Shown: positions 17,044-27,519, counted from the stretch's first letter. The stretch is 64,000 nucleotides of DNA from Halomonas sp. KAO (GCF_015595025.1 NZ_JADNRL010000024.1:277338-341337), one strand, 5' to 3'. Made by a program: numbers and translations. Notes: a model not told the origin generated them from the sequence alone.

Positions 17044-18216
17044 TCATGCAGTACTCTTGCAGGCCGCCACCTGAGCGGAGTCGAGAGACCTGCACGTCGT
17101 GATCCAGCCGGTGAGCGCCAACGCGAGCACGGCGGGGATGAGCGCCCAGGCGGCGAGATCGGCTGCTCCGATTCCGGCGGTGAGAAGTGCGCCGCCGAGC
17201 GCTGCGCCGACGGCGGAGCCGAGGTATATCGCGGCCATCTGGAACGCGATGATCGGCATCGCCTGCGCGGGCCGGTCCGCCGTCAGGGCCTGCTGCAGCG
17301 TGGGGACGCTCGCCCAGCCGGCTGCGCCCCAGACCGCTGCTGCGGCCAGCCACATGATCGGTGAAGCGGTTAGCCAGGCCACGGCGAAGCTCAGCGCCAG
17401 CAGGACAGGCAGCACGATGAGCAGGGGCTTGGGGCCGAACCGATCGAGGGGCCTGCCGATCAGCGCAGACCCGGTGACGCCGCCGATGCCCCACGCCCAG
17501 ACCAAGGCGAAGCCCAATCCTCCGAGCCCCCGGTCCTCGGCCATGGGCAGCAGATAGGTGTAGAGGCCCAGGCTGGCGACGCCCAGCAGGAAGGCGGCCA
17601 TGACGCCGACGCTAGTCCGACTCGATCGCAGAACCGTGAACGCGGATCCTCCTGCCGCCGCGTCGAGCCGCGGGAGCGTCTTCGCGCGGAAGGCCAGCGC
17701 CGCCATGCTGACCACGCCGATGAGCACGACCAGGGCCATGGTCCAGCGCCACCCAGCGCTCTGGCCGATGAGCATCCCGACCGGGACGCCCGCGACGGTC
17801 CCCATGGAGAGGCCGAAGGTCACGAGCGACATGGCGCGACCACGCTCATGGTCGGCGACCATCGCCGCAGCCGTGGCGGTCGCAACGGCCGTGAGGATAC
17901 CCGCACCCATTCCGGCCACCACGCGCGAGGCGAGGAAGACCTCGATCCCGGGCGAGAGGGCGGTGATGAGGTTGCCGAGGTTGAACACCCCGAGCGCGAT
18001 GAGCAGCGCGCTGGCCGTGCTGCCGCGGGTGAGCCGCCCAGATAGGAGCGGACCGGCGAGGGCGTACGCACTGGTGAATGCGGTGACGCCCAGGCCAATC
18101 ATCGCCACGGTGGTCGTCAGCGAATCCGCTATCTGGGGAAGGACGCCGGCGAGCACGTAAGCGTCGATCCCGAGCGAGATGGCGGCGACAATCAAGGGCC
18201 ATAGCTTGCGGATCAT
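17044..18216 (-). CDS. MFS transporter of the DHA1 type
   Basis: About 390 residues and 12 helices, starting MIRKLWPLIVAAISLGIDAY. Motif C-like glycine-rich helix 5 is visible (GMLIGQSAGWRWTMALVVLI, preceded by GLSMGTVAGVPV). It resembles the YdhP/AraJ-type drug or sugar exporters. The codon choice is very GC-rich, more than its island neighbours. The ATG overlaps the regulator's stop (ATGA), so they are one operon. The longer frame to 18327 is antisense-like within the regulator gene and is rejected as the start. The likely role is export of a compound sensed by the adjacent ArsR protein. Confidence 0.87.
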   Translation of the reverse strand: MIRKLWPLIVAAISLGIDAYVLAGVLPQIADSLTTTVAMIGLGVTAFTSAYALAGPLLSGRLTRGSTASALLIALGVFNLGNLITALSPGIEVFLASRVVAGMGAGILTAVATATAAAMVADHERGRAMSLVTFGLSMGTVAGVPVGMLIGQSAGWRWTMALVVLIGVVSMAALAFRAKTLPRLDAAAGGSAFTVLRSSRTSVGVMAAFLLGVASLGLYTYLLPMAEDRGLGGLGFALVWAWGIGGVTGSALIGRPLDRFGPKPLLIVLPVLLALSFAVAWLTASPIMWLAAAAVWGAAGWASVPTLQQALTADRPAQAMPIIAFQMAAIYLGSAVGAALGGALLTAGIGAADLAAWALIPAVLALALTGWITTCRSLDSAQVAACKSTA

Positions 18217-18554
18217 ACATTGGCCTCCCCGCGGTCGCCATCGTCGCTCTCGTAGCCGGTGAGCACCGTGCCGAGCAAGCCGGGGAAGCGCGCGTCGAGG
18301 TCCTCGCCGCGCAGCTTGATCATGCACTTACGGCCCTCGGCGCGCACGAAGACCACCCCGGACTCGCGCAGCAGGCTCGTGTGGTGGGTCAGGGTCGAGC
18401 GCGGCAGATCGGGGCCGAGGTCTATGCTGTCGACCTCCCCTTGCTCGGCGAGCATCTTCACCATGTTCAGCCGCAGCGGCTCGCTGAGGGCGAAGAGCAC
18501 TCGCGCGATCGCTATCTCCTCGACATCTGGATGGTGGTAGGTCCGTGGGGGCAT
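18213..18554 (-). CDS. ArsR/HTH_20-family transcriptional regulator
   Basis: 113 residues with a winged helix: VLFALSEPLRLNMVKMLAEQ, then DLPRSTLTHHTSLLRESGVV (recognition helix) and the wing EGRKCMIKLRGEDLD. There is no CxC metal-binding motif of the arsenic type, so the signal is probably organic. It precedes and overlaps the MFS gene by 4 bp. Inverted repeats in its own promoter imply that it represses the operon until the exporter's substrate is present. Confidence 0.9.
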   Translation of the reverse strand: MPPRTYHHPDVEEIAIARVLFALSEPLRLNMVKMLAEQGEVDSIDLGPDLPRSTLTHHTSLLRESGVVFVRAEGRKCMIKLRGEDLDARFPGLLGTVLTGYESDDGDRGEANV

Positions 18555-18568
18555 GGAGCGTCTCCTGT

Positions 18569-18613
18569 CGTGCGAAATTTATCGCACGATTATAGTTCGA
18601 GAATTGTCGCACG
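18569..18613. promoter_or_regulatory. Operator repeats upstream of the ArsR gene
   Basis: CGTGCGA (18569-18575) and TCGCACG (18582-18588) form a perfect inverted repeat with a 6-bp AT-rich spacer. TCGCACG recurs at 18607-18613, 25 bp on. The position just upstream of the ATG (18554) suits binding by the ArsR-type regulator. Confidence 0.65.
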
Positions 18614-18960
18614 GTCAAATCGGCAGTTCCTCTCACTAAGATCCGAGCCCTCGTAGGGTTATGCGCATGTCACTTGACGACCTTCAGCACCTTGCCGTGG
18701 GCGACCTCCTGCGGTGGGAGGTGTCGCTGCGGGCTACTCTTATGACTTTCAGAGAATGACGGTTGACCTGAAAGCGATGGAGGCCATGAAACAGGTGCCC
18801 AACCCACTGTCGCCAGACAGTACATCGCTCGATGGGCTCAAAAACGCCGTTGGGGAAGGCAAGAAAGCTGCCATTCAGACGCTGGTCGGAAAGCTATGAT
18901 TGTCATACATCAGGCAGTTACCAATGCTGTCTGATGGTAAGAGGGATATGGCAGAGAATC
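18614..18960. other. Spacer with a short orphan reading frame
   Basis: The frame ending at 18899 (MTVDLKAMEAMKQVPNPLSP, then GEGKKAAIQTLVGKL) reads like the C-terminus of a longer lost protein. I cannot assign a family. It lies between the ArsR promoter and the left end of IS66. Confidence 0.3.
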
Positions 18961-19044
18961 GTAAGCGATCCATAAACCCCACCTAGAACCGCTATGTCTG
19001 CCGCGCCATGCTGGCCTCCCTGATTCCTTCCGGAGGTCTACCCC

Positions 19045-19404
19045 ATGATGCGGCCTGGCGCCAAGGTAAAGAAAGTCTATCTGTACTCCAAGCCGGTGGA
19101 TTTCAGAAAATCCATCGACGGTCTGTCAGCTCTGGTCGAGCTGGATATCAAGGCAGCGGTGTTTGACCCTGTTCTTTTTGTGTTTCTGAACCGCGCCCGC
19201 AATCGGGTGAAAATCCTCTACTGGGAGCGTAATGGGTTCTGCCTGTGGTTGAAGCGATTGGAAGCCGAGCGCTTCAAAGTACCACCGGAACCTGGCGATG
19301 ATGCCATTGAGCTGACCGCTGAAGAATTGAACTGGATGCTGGACGGTTTTGATCTCTGGAGAAACAAGCCACACAAGGTGTTGAGGCCCCGTTACGTGGC
19401 CTGA
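19045..19404 (+). CDS. tnpB: IS66 accessory protein TnpB
   Basis: 119 residues with the standard TnpB signature: KVYLYSKPVDFRKSIDGLSA, LFVFLNRARNRVKILYWERN and GFCLWLKRLEAERF. TnpB is required for IS66 transposition, but its biochemical role is unclear. Complete in length. tnpC starts 20 bp downstream. Confidence 0.92.
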   Translation: MMRPGAKVKKVYLYSKPVDFRKSIDGLSALVELDIKAAVFDPVLFVFLNRARNRVKILYWERNGFCLWLKRLEAERFKVPPEPGDDAIELTAEELNWMLDGFDLWRNKPHKVLRPRYVA

Positions 19405-19423
19405 TTTTGGTATAATCCACGGC

Positions 19424-20694
19424 ATGATTTCCATGCCCGATACCCTGCCGGATGACCCGGATGTGCTCAAACAACTGCTGTTGCAAATGCAGTCTCGGGT
19501 GTCGTTGTTGCAGGAAGAAAATACCCTGCTTCGTCAGCGCTTGTTCGGGCGTAAATCCAAGCAGAGTGGTGATCCACAATCGCCGCAACTGGCGATGTTC
19601 AACGAAGCAGAAAGTCTTGCCGCCGAAGTACCTGCTGAAGAAGACGAAGAAACCGTCGCGCCTGAGGCCGTCAAAAAGCGCGGCAAGCGCAAGCCACTGC
19701 CAACTGAATTACCCCGTGTCGAAATCGTTCATGAGCTGCCCGAGCACGAGCGGATTTGTGATTGCGGCTGCCGCAAACAGTCCATCGGTGAGGAAACCAG
19801 CGAACAGTTGGAAATCATCCCGATGCAAATCCGCGTCATTCGCCACATCCGCAAGGTTTACGCCTGCAAGGGCTGCGAAAGTGCGCCGGTGACCGCTGAC
19901 AAGCCCGCCCAGTTGATCGAAAAAAGCATGGCTAGCCCCAGCGTGCTGGCCATGCTGCTGACCACCAAGTATGCCGACGGCTTGCCATTGCATCGGTTCG
20001 AGAAAGTCCTCAAGCGTCGCGGTGTAGAGATACCCCGGCAAACCCTGGCCCGATGGGTCATGCAATGCGGCGATTATTTACAACCGCTGGTGAATCTACT
20101 GCGCGACCGACTGCTGGAGAGTCCCGTCATCCACTGTGACGAAACCCGTTTACAGGTGCTGAAAGAACCGGGCCGCGATCCCGCAAGCCAGTCCTGGATG
20201 TGGGGACAAACCGGTGGCCCTCCGGCGCATCCGATGGTCCTGTTTGATTACACAGCCAATCGTGCCCAGGAGGTGCCGCAGCGCCTGCTTGAAGGCTATC
20301 GCGGTTATCTGATGACGGACGACTATGCGGGCTACAACGCTGTTGCTGCGCAGGAAGGTGTAGAGCGCCTGGGCTGCTGGGCGCACGCCCGGCGCAAGTT
20401 CATCGATGCGCAGAAAGCGCAGCCCAAAGGCAAAACAGGTCGCGCCGATATGGCGCTGAATCTGATCAACAAACTGTACGGCGTAGAGCGTGACAGCAAG
20501 GGGCTCGACGAGGCCAGCCGCCTGCAAGCACGCAGACTTAAAAGCGAGCCTCTGTTGCATCAACTGAAAACCTGGCTGGATAAAACCCACAGCCAGGTCG
20601 CGCCGCAAAGCGCCTTGGGTAAGGCGGTGAGTTATCTGGCCAGCAACTGGCCGAAACTGATCCGCTACACCGAGGCCTGTCAACACCGATTAGA
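19424..20694 (+). pseudogene. tnpC: IS66 transposase TnpC, C-terminus lost to the IS21 insertion
   Basis: About 423 genuine codons. They include an N-terminal leucine-rich coiled region (LLLQMQSRVSLLQEENTLLR) with the FGRKSK motif, a zinc-finger region (CDCGCRKQ and YACKGCE), and the DDE core (VIHCDETRLQVL, YLMTDDYAGYN). The frame then runs into IS21 terminal sequence (to 20794) and lacks the normal C-terminal segment. Inactive as a transposase. Confidence 0.88.
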
Positions 20695-20753
20695 ACTGTC
20701 CGCTTTCTACCGATCTAAGATGTCCGGTTGTTACCGATGGATGGCCAGTCCGA

Positions 20754-22731
<1,978 letters not shown>

Positions 22732-23049
22732 CGGGTACCTCCTGATCGTTCTGTTTCCCAATCAGAGGGTACCCCGCTTGAGTGGGGGGACACCTTATTT
22801 CGGTACTCAGGGGACTTTTAGCATCGGTACTGACAGTGCCACTAGAACAGGGATATTTACACATGGTCTACGGGGTCTTGATATCCTCCTTTTTGCCGCC
22901 TCCAGAGGCAGTCCGGGTTGTGCGAATTGATGTCGAATCGATCATACAGGTATCTAGGAGAATCAGACCGTCCTCTCACAAGCAGAGTTGAAGGCGCGCC
23001 AGTATGGCCTTGAAGGATCCATCCCGCGCCACTTGTCGCCTGAACAGAG

Positions 23050-23178
23050 GAGACGGAAGATACAGCGGCTATCGCGATCAGTGGTCGCGAGTCGATGAAG
23101 ATGTTGAGGCGGTATACGCATCTGAGGGCGGAAGATTTGGTGAAGAGGCTGGATGGTCTGCGTGACAGTTTTATTTAA
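23050..23178 (+). pseudogene. C-terminal fragment of a second island integrase
   Basis: The last 37 or so codons before TAA at 23176 read AISGRESMKMLRRYTHLRAE, then DLVKRLDGLRDSFI. This is almost the end of the intact integrase (AISGHKSMQMLRRYTHLRAE, then DLVEKLDGIRYGRSF), including the nucleophile Tyr. Sequence upstream of about 23050 is unrelated. It marks the head of a former second island whose left part was removed by the IS66/IS21 insertions. Confidence 0.8.
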
Positions 23179-23320
23179 CTGTTTGATCTGTTCTAGCCAG
23201 TTGGAGAGGAAGACATGGAGGCCTTGAGTAAAACCTGAATAAACATGCGAGCTCGAGATGGTGATGATCACTCTAGCACTCATGTTGTAACATAGGACGA
23301 TATTAAACAAGGTGGTGGTT

Positions 23321-24349
23321 ATGGATAAAGAAAGGCTGGAAAGGTATTTATATGGAAATGTCGCTAGTGTGTTTTGGTCAGCTGTTCTTCTTATAGGTGG
23401 TGTGATTTTTGTAATTTATTACGCTCTTATAGGATACATGCCGGATTTTGATTTAAAGTCTTCGGTAACTATAACGGCGGCAGCTTCGGTCACTTCAATT
23501 GTGATCATCATAATGATGCTGATTATGATGGTTTTTGCTGGGTCGTTCTGGAGAGGGGTGTGGGAGTTCTTGGGGGATAATTCAGAACTTAAAAGGTACT
23601 GGCTAGAGGATAGTGCTAGTTCTGGTTTCCGTAACCTGTTGATCTGGTTTTCTATTCCCCTTTTTACTGTTTATGCCAGTTTAGGGTTAAGTCTTTTTTT
23701 AGGGAGTTGGTGTTGGATGTTAACCCTGGGACTTGTTGCGTTGATATATTTATTATATCTATGCCTTTATAGCGGCTTTGGTTTGGTCAAGGGTGGTAAA
23801 GAGTTTGTTTTCTTAGTGGCTGCGACACTCTGCTCTGCTGTTTTTATCTTTTTTCCACTGTATCTGGTTTTTAGGCTGTCAGTCGTTGAGTTTGAAAGCA
23901 TTAGTGATGTGTCATGGTTTTTGGGTTTTTTGTCAGCGATGTTTATTATTTTTATAAATACTGCATCCGCTTCACCTCAGGGGGCTTCCTCTCCATACGC
24001 AAAAGAGTTTGTTCTAGGTCTTATGGCTGTTGTTATGATATTCATATCCTTTGGGAGATTCGATAGGATTCCGTATAGTGTGATGGAAATATATAAATTT
24101 GGAAATATAGAAGCTTCTGAGTTGGTTCTTGAGAGGGAGGGGTGCGAGCTATTTAAGTCGCTTGAAATCAATGTGTTAGATAAAGATGGTGGTCTTTGTG
24201 TAGTTAAAGATGTGCTCATTCTCTCTAGGTTAGGGCGAGAAGCTTACTTGGAAGTCGACAAAGATGATTTGGAGTCATTAAAGCTGACACTATCGTCGTC
24301 ATCTATTGCATCTTGGACTCTTCGGGAAAGTCAAGGCGATGAAAGCTGA
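23321..24349 (+). CDS. Hypothetical multi-pass membrane protein
   Basis: About 342 residues. Roughly the first 250 hold six or seven hydrophobic helices (VFWSAVLLIGGVIFVIYYAL; SIVIIIMMLIMMVFAGSFW; FVFLVAATLCSAVFIFFPLY). The last 90 are soluble and acidic (EREGCELFKSLEINVLDKDG, then a KDVLILSRLGREAYLEVD segment). I do not recognise the family. The ATG at 23321 has AAGGTGGTGG upstream; a GTG at 23312 is in frame. Strongly AT-rich, lying between the integrase fossil and the plasmid replication region. Confidence 0.7.
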   Translation: MDKERLERYLYGNVASVFWSAVLLIGGVIFVIYYALIGYMPDFDLKSSVTITAAASVTSIVIIIMMLIMMVFAGSFWRGVWEFLGDNSELKRYWLEDSASSGFRNLLIWFSIPLFTVYASLGLSLFLGSWCWMLTLGLVALIYLLYLCLYSGFGLVKGGKEFVFLVAATLCSAVFIFFPLYLVFRLSVVEFESISDVSWFLGFLSAMFIIFINTASASPQGASSPYAKEFVLGLMAVVMIFISFGRFDRIPYSVMEIYKFGNIEASELVLEREGCELFKSLEINVLDKDGGLCVVKDVLILSRLGREAYLEVDKDDLESLKLTLSSSSIASWTLRESQGDES

Positions 24350-24410
24350 TGCTTGTATTTATAATTTTCAATGGCTTGTAAGCAAAGGCGGTTGGCTTCC
24401 TTGGGTTTGT

Positions 24411-24446
24411 ATGTAGTATGTTGTAGTAGTATACAACATACTACAT
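24411..24446. repeat. Long perfect palindrome upstream of the replication region
   Basis: ATGTAGTATGTTGTA (24411-24425) and its exact reverse complement (24432-24446) are separated by GTAGTA. A 15-bp perfect AT-rich palindrome could be an operator, a cruciform or a terminator for the membrane-protein gene ending 61 bp upstream; there is no T run after it. Confidence 0.6.
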
Positions 24447-24487
24447 CGATTGGAGGGTGATCATCCCTCAGTGACGCATAGGAAAAA

Positions 24488-24500
24488 TTTAGCGGCTAAA
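24488..24500. promoter_or_regulatory. KorA-like 13-bp motif, copy 1
   Basis: TTTAGCGGCTAAA, a near-palindrome (only the centre is asymmetric). The same motif recurs at 27520 and 29635. It resembles the KorA operator core of IncP plasmids (GTTTAGCTAAAC), with three extra central bases. Confidence 0.55.
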
Positions 24501-24631
24501 GTTTCTTCTGCCTTTCTGGTGTGACCTCAGTGGTGCGCTACTCAATGCCATCCTCTCCTGCCTAGCATTCCTCATGCTGGACATATTTTTCCATATGCAT
24601 ATGTGCCTGAAGGATTGTGGTTATAAAAAGT

Positions 24632-24720
24632 GCCCCTCAAGTGTCAATGAAATAAAGTGCATTGACCAAGTCTCGTGCATAAGGTGATCGACTCAAGCTG
24701 TTTGTTGACACTTGAGGGGC
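24632..24720. repeat. Origin-type 16-bp repeats, inverted pair upstream of the rep genes
   Basis: TTGACACTTGAGGGGC occurs on the minus strand at 24632-24647 and on the plus strand at 24705-24720. The same or a near-identical word appears twice more after the rep genes (26719-26734; 26750-26765 as TTGACATTTGATGGGC). I know these words from replication regions of broad-host-range plasmids, where they act as iteron-like sites. Confidence 0.65.
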
Positions 24721-24928
24721 AGGGTCTCTTTTGTTGTTGTTCGACCTTTATATGCGGGATTGGTGGTTCTTTTGTTTTAACTGAGGTGCTAGTGGAAAAG
24801 TATAGATAAACTTTTAAGTTGGCGTATAGCTATACTTTTTTAACAACAAAATCAAAGTGTTGAAAGTTTTTTAAAGATGGCGTAAATATTGAGAGTGAAG
24901 TCTTGCTTTGCGTTATCTTGAGGTGTTT

Positions 24929-25141
24929 ATGACAACCGAAGAACAGTTGCTTGAACGTTATGGACCACTACTCTCCCTGACCGATTTATCGGAATTATTG
25001 AAGCGAAGTCCCGATGGTCTCCGAATATCTTTGCAGAGCCAGTCAGAGTTTGCTGTGAAATGGAATGCCGCCAAGAGGAAGGTTGGAAGGCGTGTCTATT
25101 TCCGTGCAACCGACGTTGCAGGGCTGATTGATGAAGCCTGA
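24929..25141 (+). CDS. Small plasmid DNA-binding protein, HTH (AlpA/excisionase-like)
   Basis: 70 residues: MTTEEQLLERYGPLLSLTDL, then SELLKRSPDGLRISLQS and a basic KRKVGRRVYFRATDVAGLID end. The layout (acidic start, helix-turn-helix, beta wing, domain-ending LI) is that of MerR/AlpA-like small regulators encoded beside plasmid rep genes. ATG at 24929 behind TGAGGTG; a longer frame starts at 24908. It probably regulates or assists the replication genes that follow at 44 bp. Confidence 0.6.
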   Translation: MTTEEQLLERYGPLLSLTDLSELLKRSPDGLRISLQSQSEFAVKWNAAKRKVGRRVYFRATDVAGLIDEA

Positions 25142-25184
25142 GCGGTTAGAGCGGCAAAGTGAAGCGGATACGAAGGGGTAAGGC

Positions 25185-26075
25185 GTGAGTATTGTCGCCA
25201 TGAACTGGGCATGGGATGTCCAACTGAGCTACCTGAACGAGCGTGACAACAAGGCTGGGCGTCGCTTGCTGTTGGTAGCGTTGGGCGACAACGCCAACGA
25301 AGAAGGGGTGTGTTGGCCAGCCATCTCCACTCTGGCACGTCGCTGTGAGTCCAGTACCAAGAGCGTTCGCCGTTGGTTACGTGAGTTCGAAGAGTATCAG
25401 TTACTCAGCATTCAGCCTCGTCGGAATGCGGCGGGGCAGACCAGCAACCTGTATCAACTGAAACTGGCAAATCGAGTCGCGGAAAGGACTTACACCCCCC
25501 TGGACACCGAGTCCGCCCCCCAGGGACGTGGAGTCCGGGGCCCCCGGACACCTGGTGACCAAGGCCCCTGGACATCTGGTGTCCCCCTAACCACCAATGA
25601 ACCATCAATGAACCTCTCTCACTCTCAGGCGGGAGAGTCGATGCTTGGTCGAGCGGATCAGAACAGTGACGCAGTTCCTCTTCAGGAATCTTCGTCAACC
25701 ATCCCAATATGTTCTGATCGCTTTCCCATGACCCTCGAATGGACGCCGGACCCGACTGAGCTGTCGATGGCCTGTTTACGAGCAGGTCTCTCAGCTGATC
25801 TGGCTCCCGAGCGATATCAGCTCGCCAAGTTCACGGCCCACCATGCCGATACTGGTCGCACGGCCAGTACGGCTGCCTGGCATACCAAGCTTGCCGACTG
25901 GCTGCGCAAAGATGTGCTCGCAGCTCAGTCCAGTACCGGAGGACTCGCTAATGGACATCGCCGCCAACGCACTCCATCGCGCCGTGTTACCGCCGCAGAA
26001 GCACGCGCACGCGCCAAAGCTCAACAGAGTGGGGGAATCATCGACCAAGACTGGCCCGCTGATCGGAGAAGCTGA
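25185..26075 (+). CDS. Replication initiator, phage O-like helix-turn-helix protein
   Basis: 296 residues. The N-terminus (NWAWDVQLSYLNERDNKAGR, then ALGDNANEEGVCWPAISTLA and SVRRWLREFEEYQLL) is the winged-helix HTH_36 domain found in phage O proteins and plasmid initiators. The middle is variable and Pro/Thr-rich. A C-terminal basic domain is present (ANGHRRQRTPSRRVTAAEAR). It starts at GTG 25185 or ATG 25200. The 3' part overlaps the next gene in another frame (25951-26075). It presumably binds the flanking 16-bp repeats. Confidence 0.65.
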   Translation: MSIVAMNWAWDVQLSYLNERDNKAGRRLLLVALGDNANEEGVCWPAISTLARRCESSTKSVRRWLREFEEYQLLSIQPRRNAAGQTSNLYQLKLANRVAERTYTPLDTESAPQGRGVRGPRTPGDQGPWTSGVPLTTNEPSMNLSHSQAGESMLGRADQNSDAVPLQESSSTIPICSDRFPMTLEWTPDPTELSMACLRAGLSADLAPERYQLAKFTAHHADTGRTASTAAWHTKLADWLRKDVLAAQSSTGGLANGHRRQRTPSRRVTAAEARARAKAQQSGGIIDQDWPADRRS

Positions 26076-26709
26076 CGTGGATCAGTTGTTTGATGCCCTG
26101 GGTGTGTTGTTCGGCTGGAAGTTCACGAGCCAGTGGGGGGCCTTCGATGAATCAGGCGTTTGGATGGCTGAGCTGGCTTTCCTGACACGTCTACACCTCG
26201 AACTGGGTATCAAACGCTGTCGTGAGGCGGTGCAGGAAGCAACGCGGACGGGCAACGAATCCTGGCCACCACAACCTGCTGCATTCGCGGTTCTCTGTGA
26301 GCCGCGCCCAGAGGACTTTGGTATGCCTAGTCTGGAGGAGGCGTGGCGTGAGGTATGCGCCCATGCTCATGAACCGACCCAATGGCACTGGAGCCATGAA
26401 GCCGTGAGGGTGGCGGGTAGCGCCGTCGGTTGGTGGGATCTGACGCATAGCACGGCGCTTTCGGCTTGGTCACGTCTCGAACGTCACTTCACCCAGGAGT
26501 ATGGAGCCTTGGTCAATCGGTTGATGAATGGCGAACAACTGGCGGCTTATGCGCTGCTGGAGAGTGACAGCAATCGTAGACCCGCCGACCTTGCAGAGCG
26601 AGCTGGGCACGAGGTTGCGAACCAAGCGGTCAAGGCCGCGGGTCTTCCTCATCGAATGAGTTCCGCGCATGGGCTTACAGCTCTACGCAACGCGGTAGGC
26701 AAGACTTGA
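25951..26709 (+). CDS. Replication protein P-like helicase loader
   Basis: About 252 residues from the ATG at MDIAANALHRAVLPP, which sits behind CGGAGG inside the preceding gene. The body (ADVDQLFDALGVLFGWKFTS, TRLHLELGIKRCREAVQEA, SWPPQPAAFAVLCEP) matches the lambda P-like 'Phage_rep_P' pattern of a protein that recruits the host DnaB helicase. The order O-like then P-like mirrors lambdoid replication modules, here used by a plasmid. Family call moderate. Confidence 0.65.
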   Translation: MDIAANALHRAVLPPQKHAHAPKLNRVGESSTKTGPLIGEADVDQLFDALGVLFGWKFTSQWGAFDESGVWMAELAFLTRLHLELGIKRCREAVQEATRTGNESWPPQPAAFAVLCEPRPEDFGMPSLEEAWREVCAHAHEPTQWHWSHEAVRVAGSAVGWWDLTHSTALSAWSRLERHFTQEYGALVNRLMNGEQLAAYALLESDSNRRPADLAERAGHEVANQAVKAAGLPHRMSSAHGLTALRNAVGKT

Positions 26710-26718
26710 GTGCTTTCG

Positions 26719-26765
26719 TTGACACTTGAGGGGCAGCGCTTCTGGTTCATTGACATTTGATGGGC
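26719..26765. repeat. Origin-type 16-bp repeats after the rep genes
   Basis: TTGACACTTGAGGGGC at 26719-26734 and TTGACATTTGATGGGC at 26750-26765, 31 bp apart (about three helical turns), both on the plus strand. Together with the pair at 24632-24720 they bracket the replication genes. Confidence 0.6.
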
Positions 26766-27014
26766 AGTGCGGAAACCGCGTGGAAAGCTGTGTATTTCAA
26801 TGTGGAAAGCGCAAGGACACCGCTATAGGTAAATCGCTGTTAGATCGCTGATTTACCGCTTCTGGAGCGCAGCATTATCGCCGTAAGTGTCGACTTCATC
26901 AGGGGGCGAGACCGTTTGTCACGGATGCACAGGAAAAAACAGATCCGTGCAACGAAATGCAGAGAAATAGCGATGCTTTGCACATGGCGTACCTACAAAA
27001 ATCAACGCTGAAGT
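26766..27014. other. Candidate oriV/leader region between rep and oriT
   Basis: No gene. It contains an inverted repeat GGTAAATC (26828-26835) / GATTTACC (26850-26857) enclosing a direct repeat of ATCGCTG. TGTGGAAAGC and similar words occur near 26780-26810. This suits a replication or transfer control region but is not diagnostic. Confidence 0.4.
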
Positions 27015-27084
27015 GCGGGCAGGATGTGTGAAGTAGTCCCACCCCGCAAGCGTGGTGTTCCTCTTCACTGGTCCTTATTCGCAC
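27015..27084 (-). other. oriT: IncP-type origin of transfer (oriT)
   Basis: Read on the minus strand this region follows the RK2 oriT closely as I remember it: GAATAAGG, CAGTGAAGA, GGAACACC, an imperfect inverted repeat CCACGC/GCGGGGTGG, CTACTTCAC, then the nick region CACATCCTGCCCGC. The expected nick (ATCCTG/C) falls between 27019 and 27020 on the minus strand. traJ and traI diverge from it on the plus strand, as in IncP plasmids. Confidence 0.85.
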
Positions 27085-27143
27085 CTGCGGTGCTCAACGG
27101 AAATCCTGCTCTGCAAGGCATGGCATCTGAGATAGGAGCTGGC

Positions 27144-27515
27144 ATGAGTGAGAAGCAAAGGGTGACACGGAAGAACAGCACTCCGCTCAAGGTGTACTGC
27201 CTTCCGGAAGAGAAAGAACTGATTGAATCCAACGCCAAAAAGGCAGGGCTAAGCGTTGCTTGTTATCTGCGGGAAGTGGGGCAGGGCTATCAGGTCAATG
27301 GCGTTATGGACTACGAGTATGTCCGCGAGTTGGTTCGTGTAAATGGAGACTTGGGTCGTTTGGGAGGATTACTGAAGCTCTGGCTGACAGATGACGTGAG
27401 AACGGCTCACTTCGGGGCGGCTACCATCCTAAGCCTGCTCGGAAGGATCGAAGCCACTCAGGAGGAAATGAGTCTGGTGTTGAAATCCGTGGTGCAGCCA
27501 AGGGCCAGGTCGTGA
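27144..27515 (+). CDS. traJ: TraJ-like relaxosome protein
   Basis: 123 residues from the ATG behind TAGGAGCT. The N-terminal part (TPLKVYCLPEEKELIESNAK, then AGLSVACYLREVGQGYQV) is the ribbon-helix-helix fold of IncP TraJ/MobC-like proteins that bind the oriT inverted repeat and recruit the relaxase. The C-terminal part (ELVRVNGDLGRLGGLLKLWL) also fits TraJ. It lies 60 bp from oriT and 34 bp before traI. Confidence 0.85.
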   Translation: MSEKQRVTRKNSTPLKVYCLPEEKELIESNAKKAGLSVACYLREVGQGYQVNGVMDYEYVRELVRVNGDLGRLGGLLKLWLTDDVRTAHFGAATILSLLGRIEATQEEMSLVLKSVVQPRARS

Positions 27516-27519
27516 TTTT

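Larger units (their letters stand above)
18961..20694 (+). mobile_element. Truncated IS66-family element
   Basis: The left end begins GTAAGCGATCC, matching the GTAAGCG start of IS66 termini. A stop-broken trace of the first ORF (RAMLASLIPSGG region, 19000-19044), tnpB and most of tnpC follow. At 20694 the element is cut by an IS21-family insertion, and its right end is absent beyond that element, so it cannot transpose by itself. Confidence 0.75.

Noticed and set aside
18216..18327. N-terminal extension of the MFS transporter
   Set aside because: The extension is an Arg-rich shadow of the ArsR gene. The ATGA overlap at 18213-18216 gives a start at the first membrane helix.
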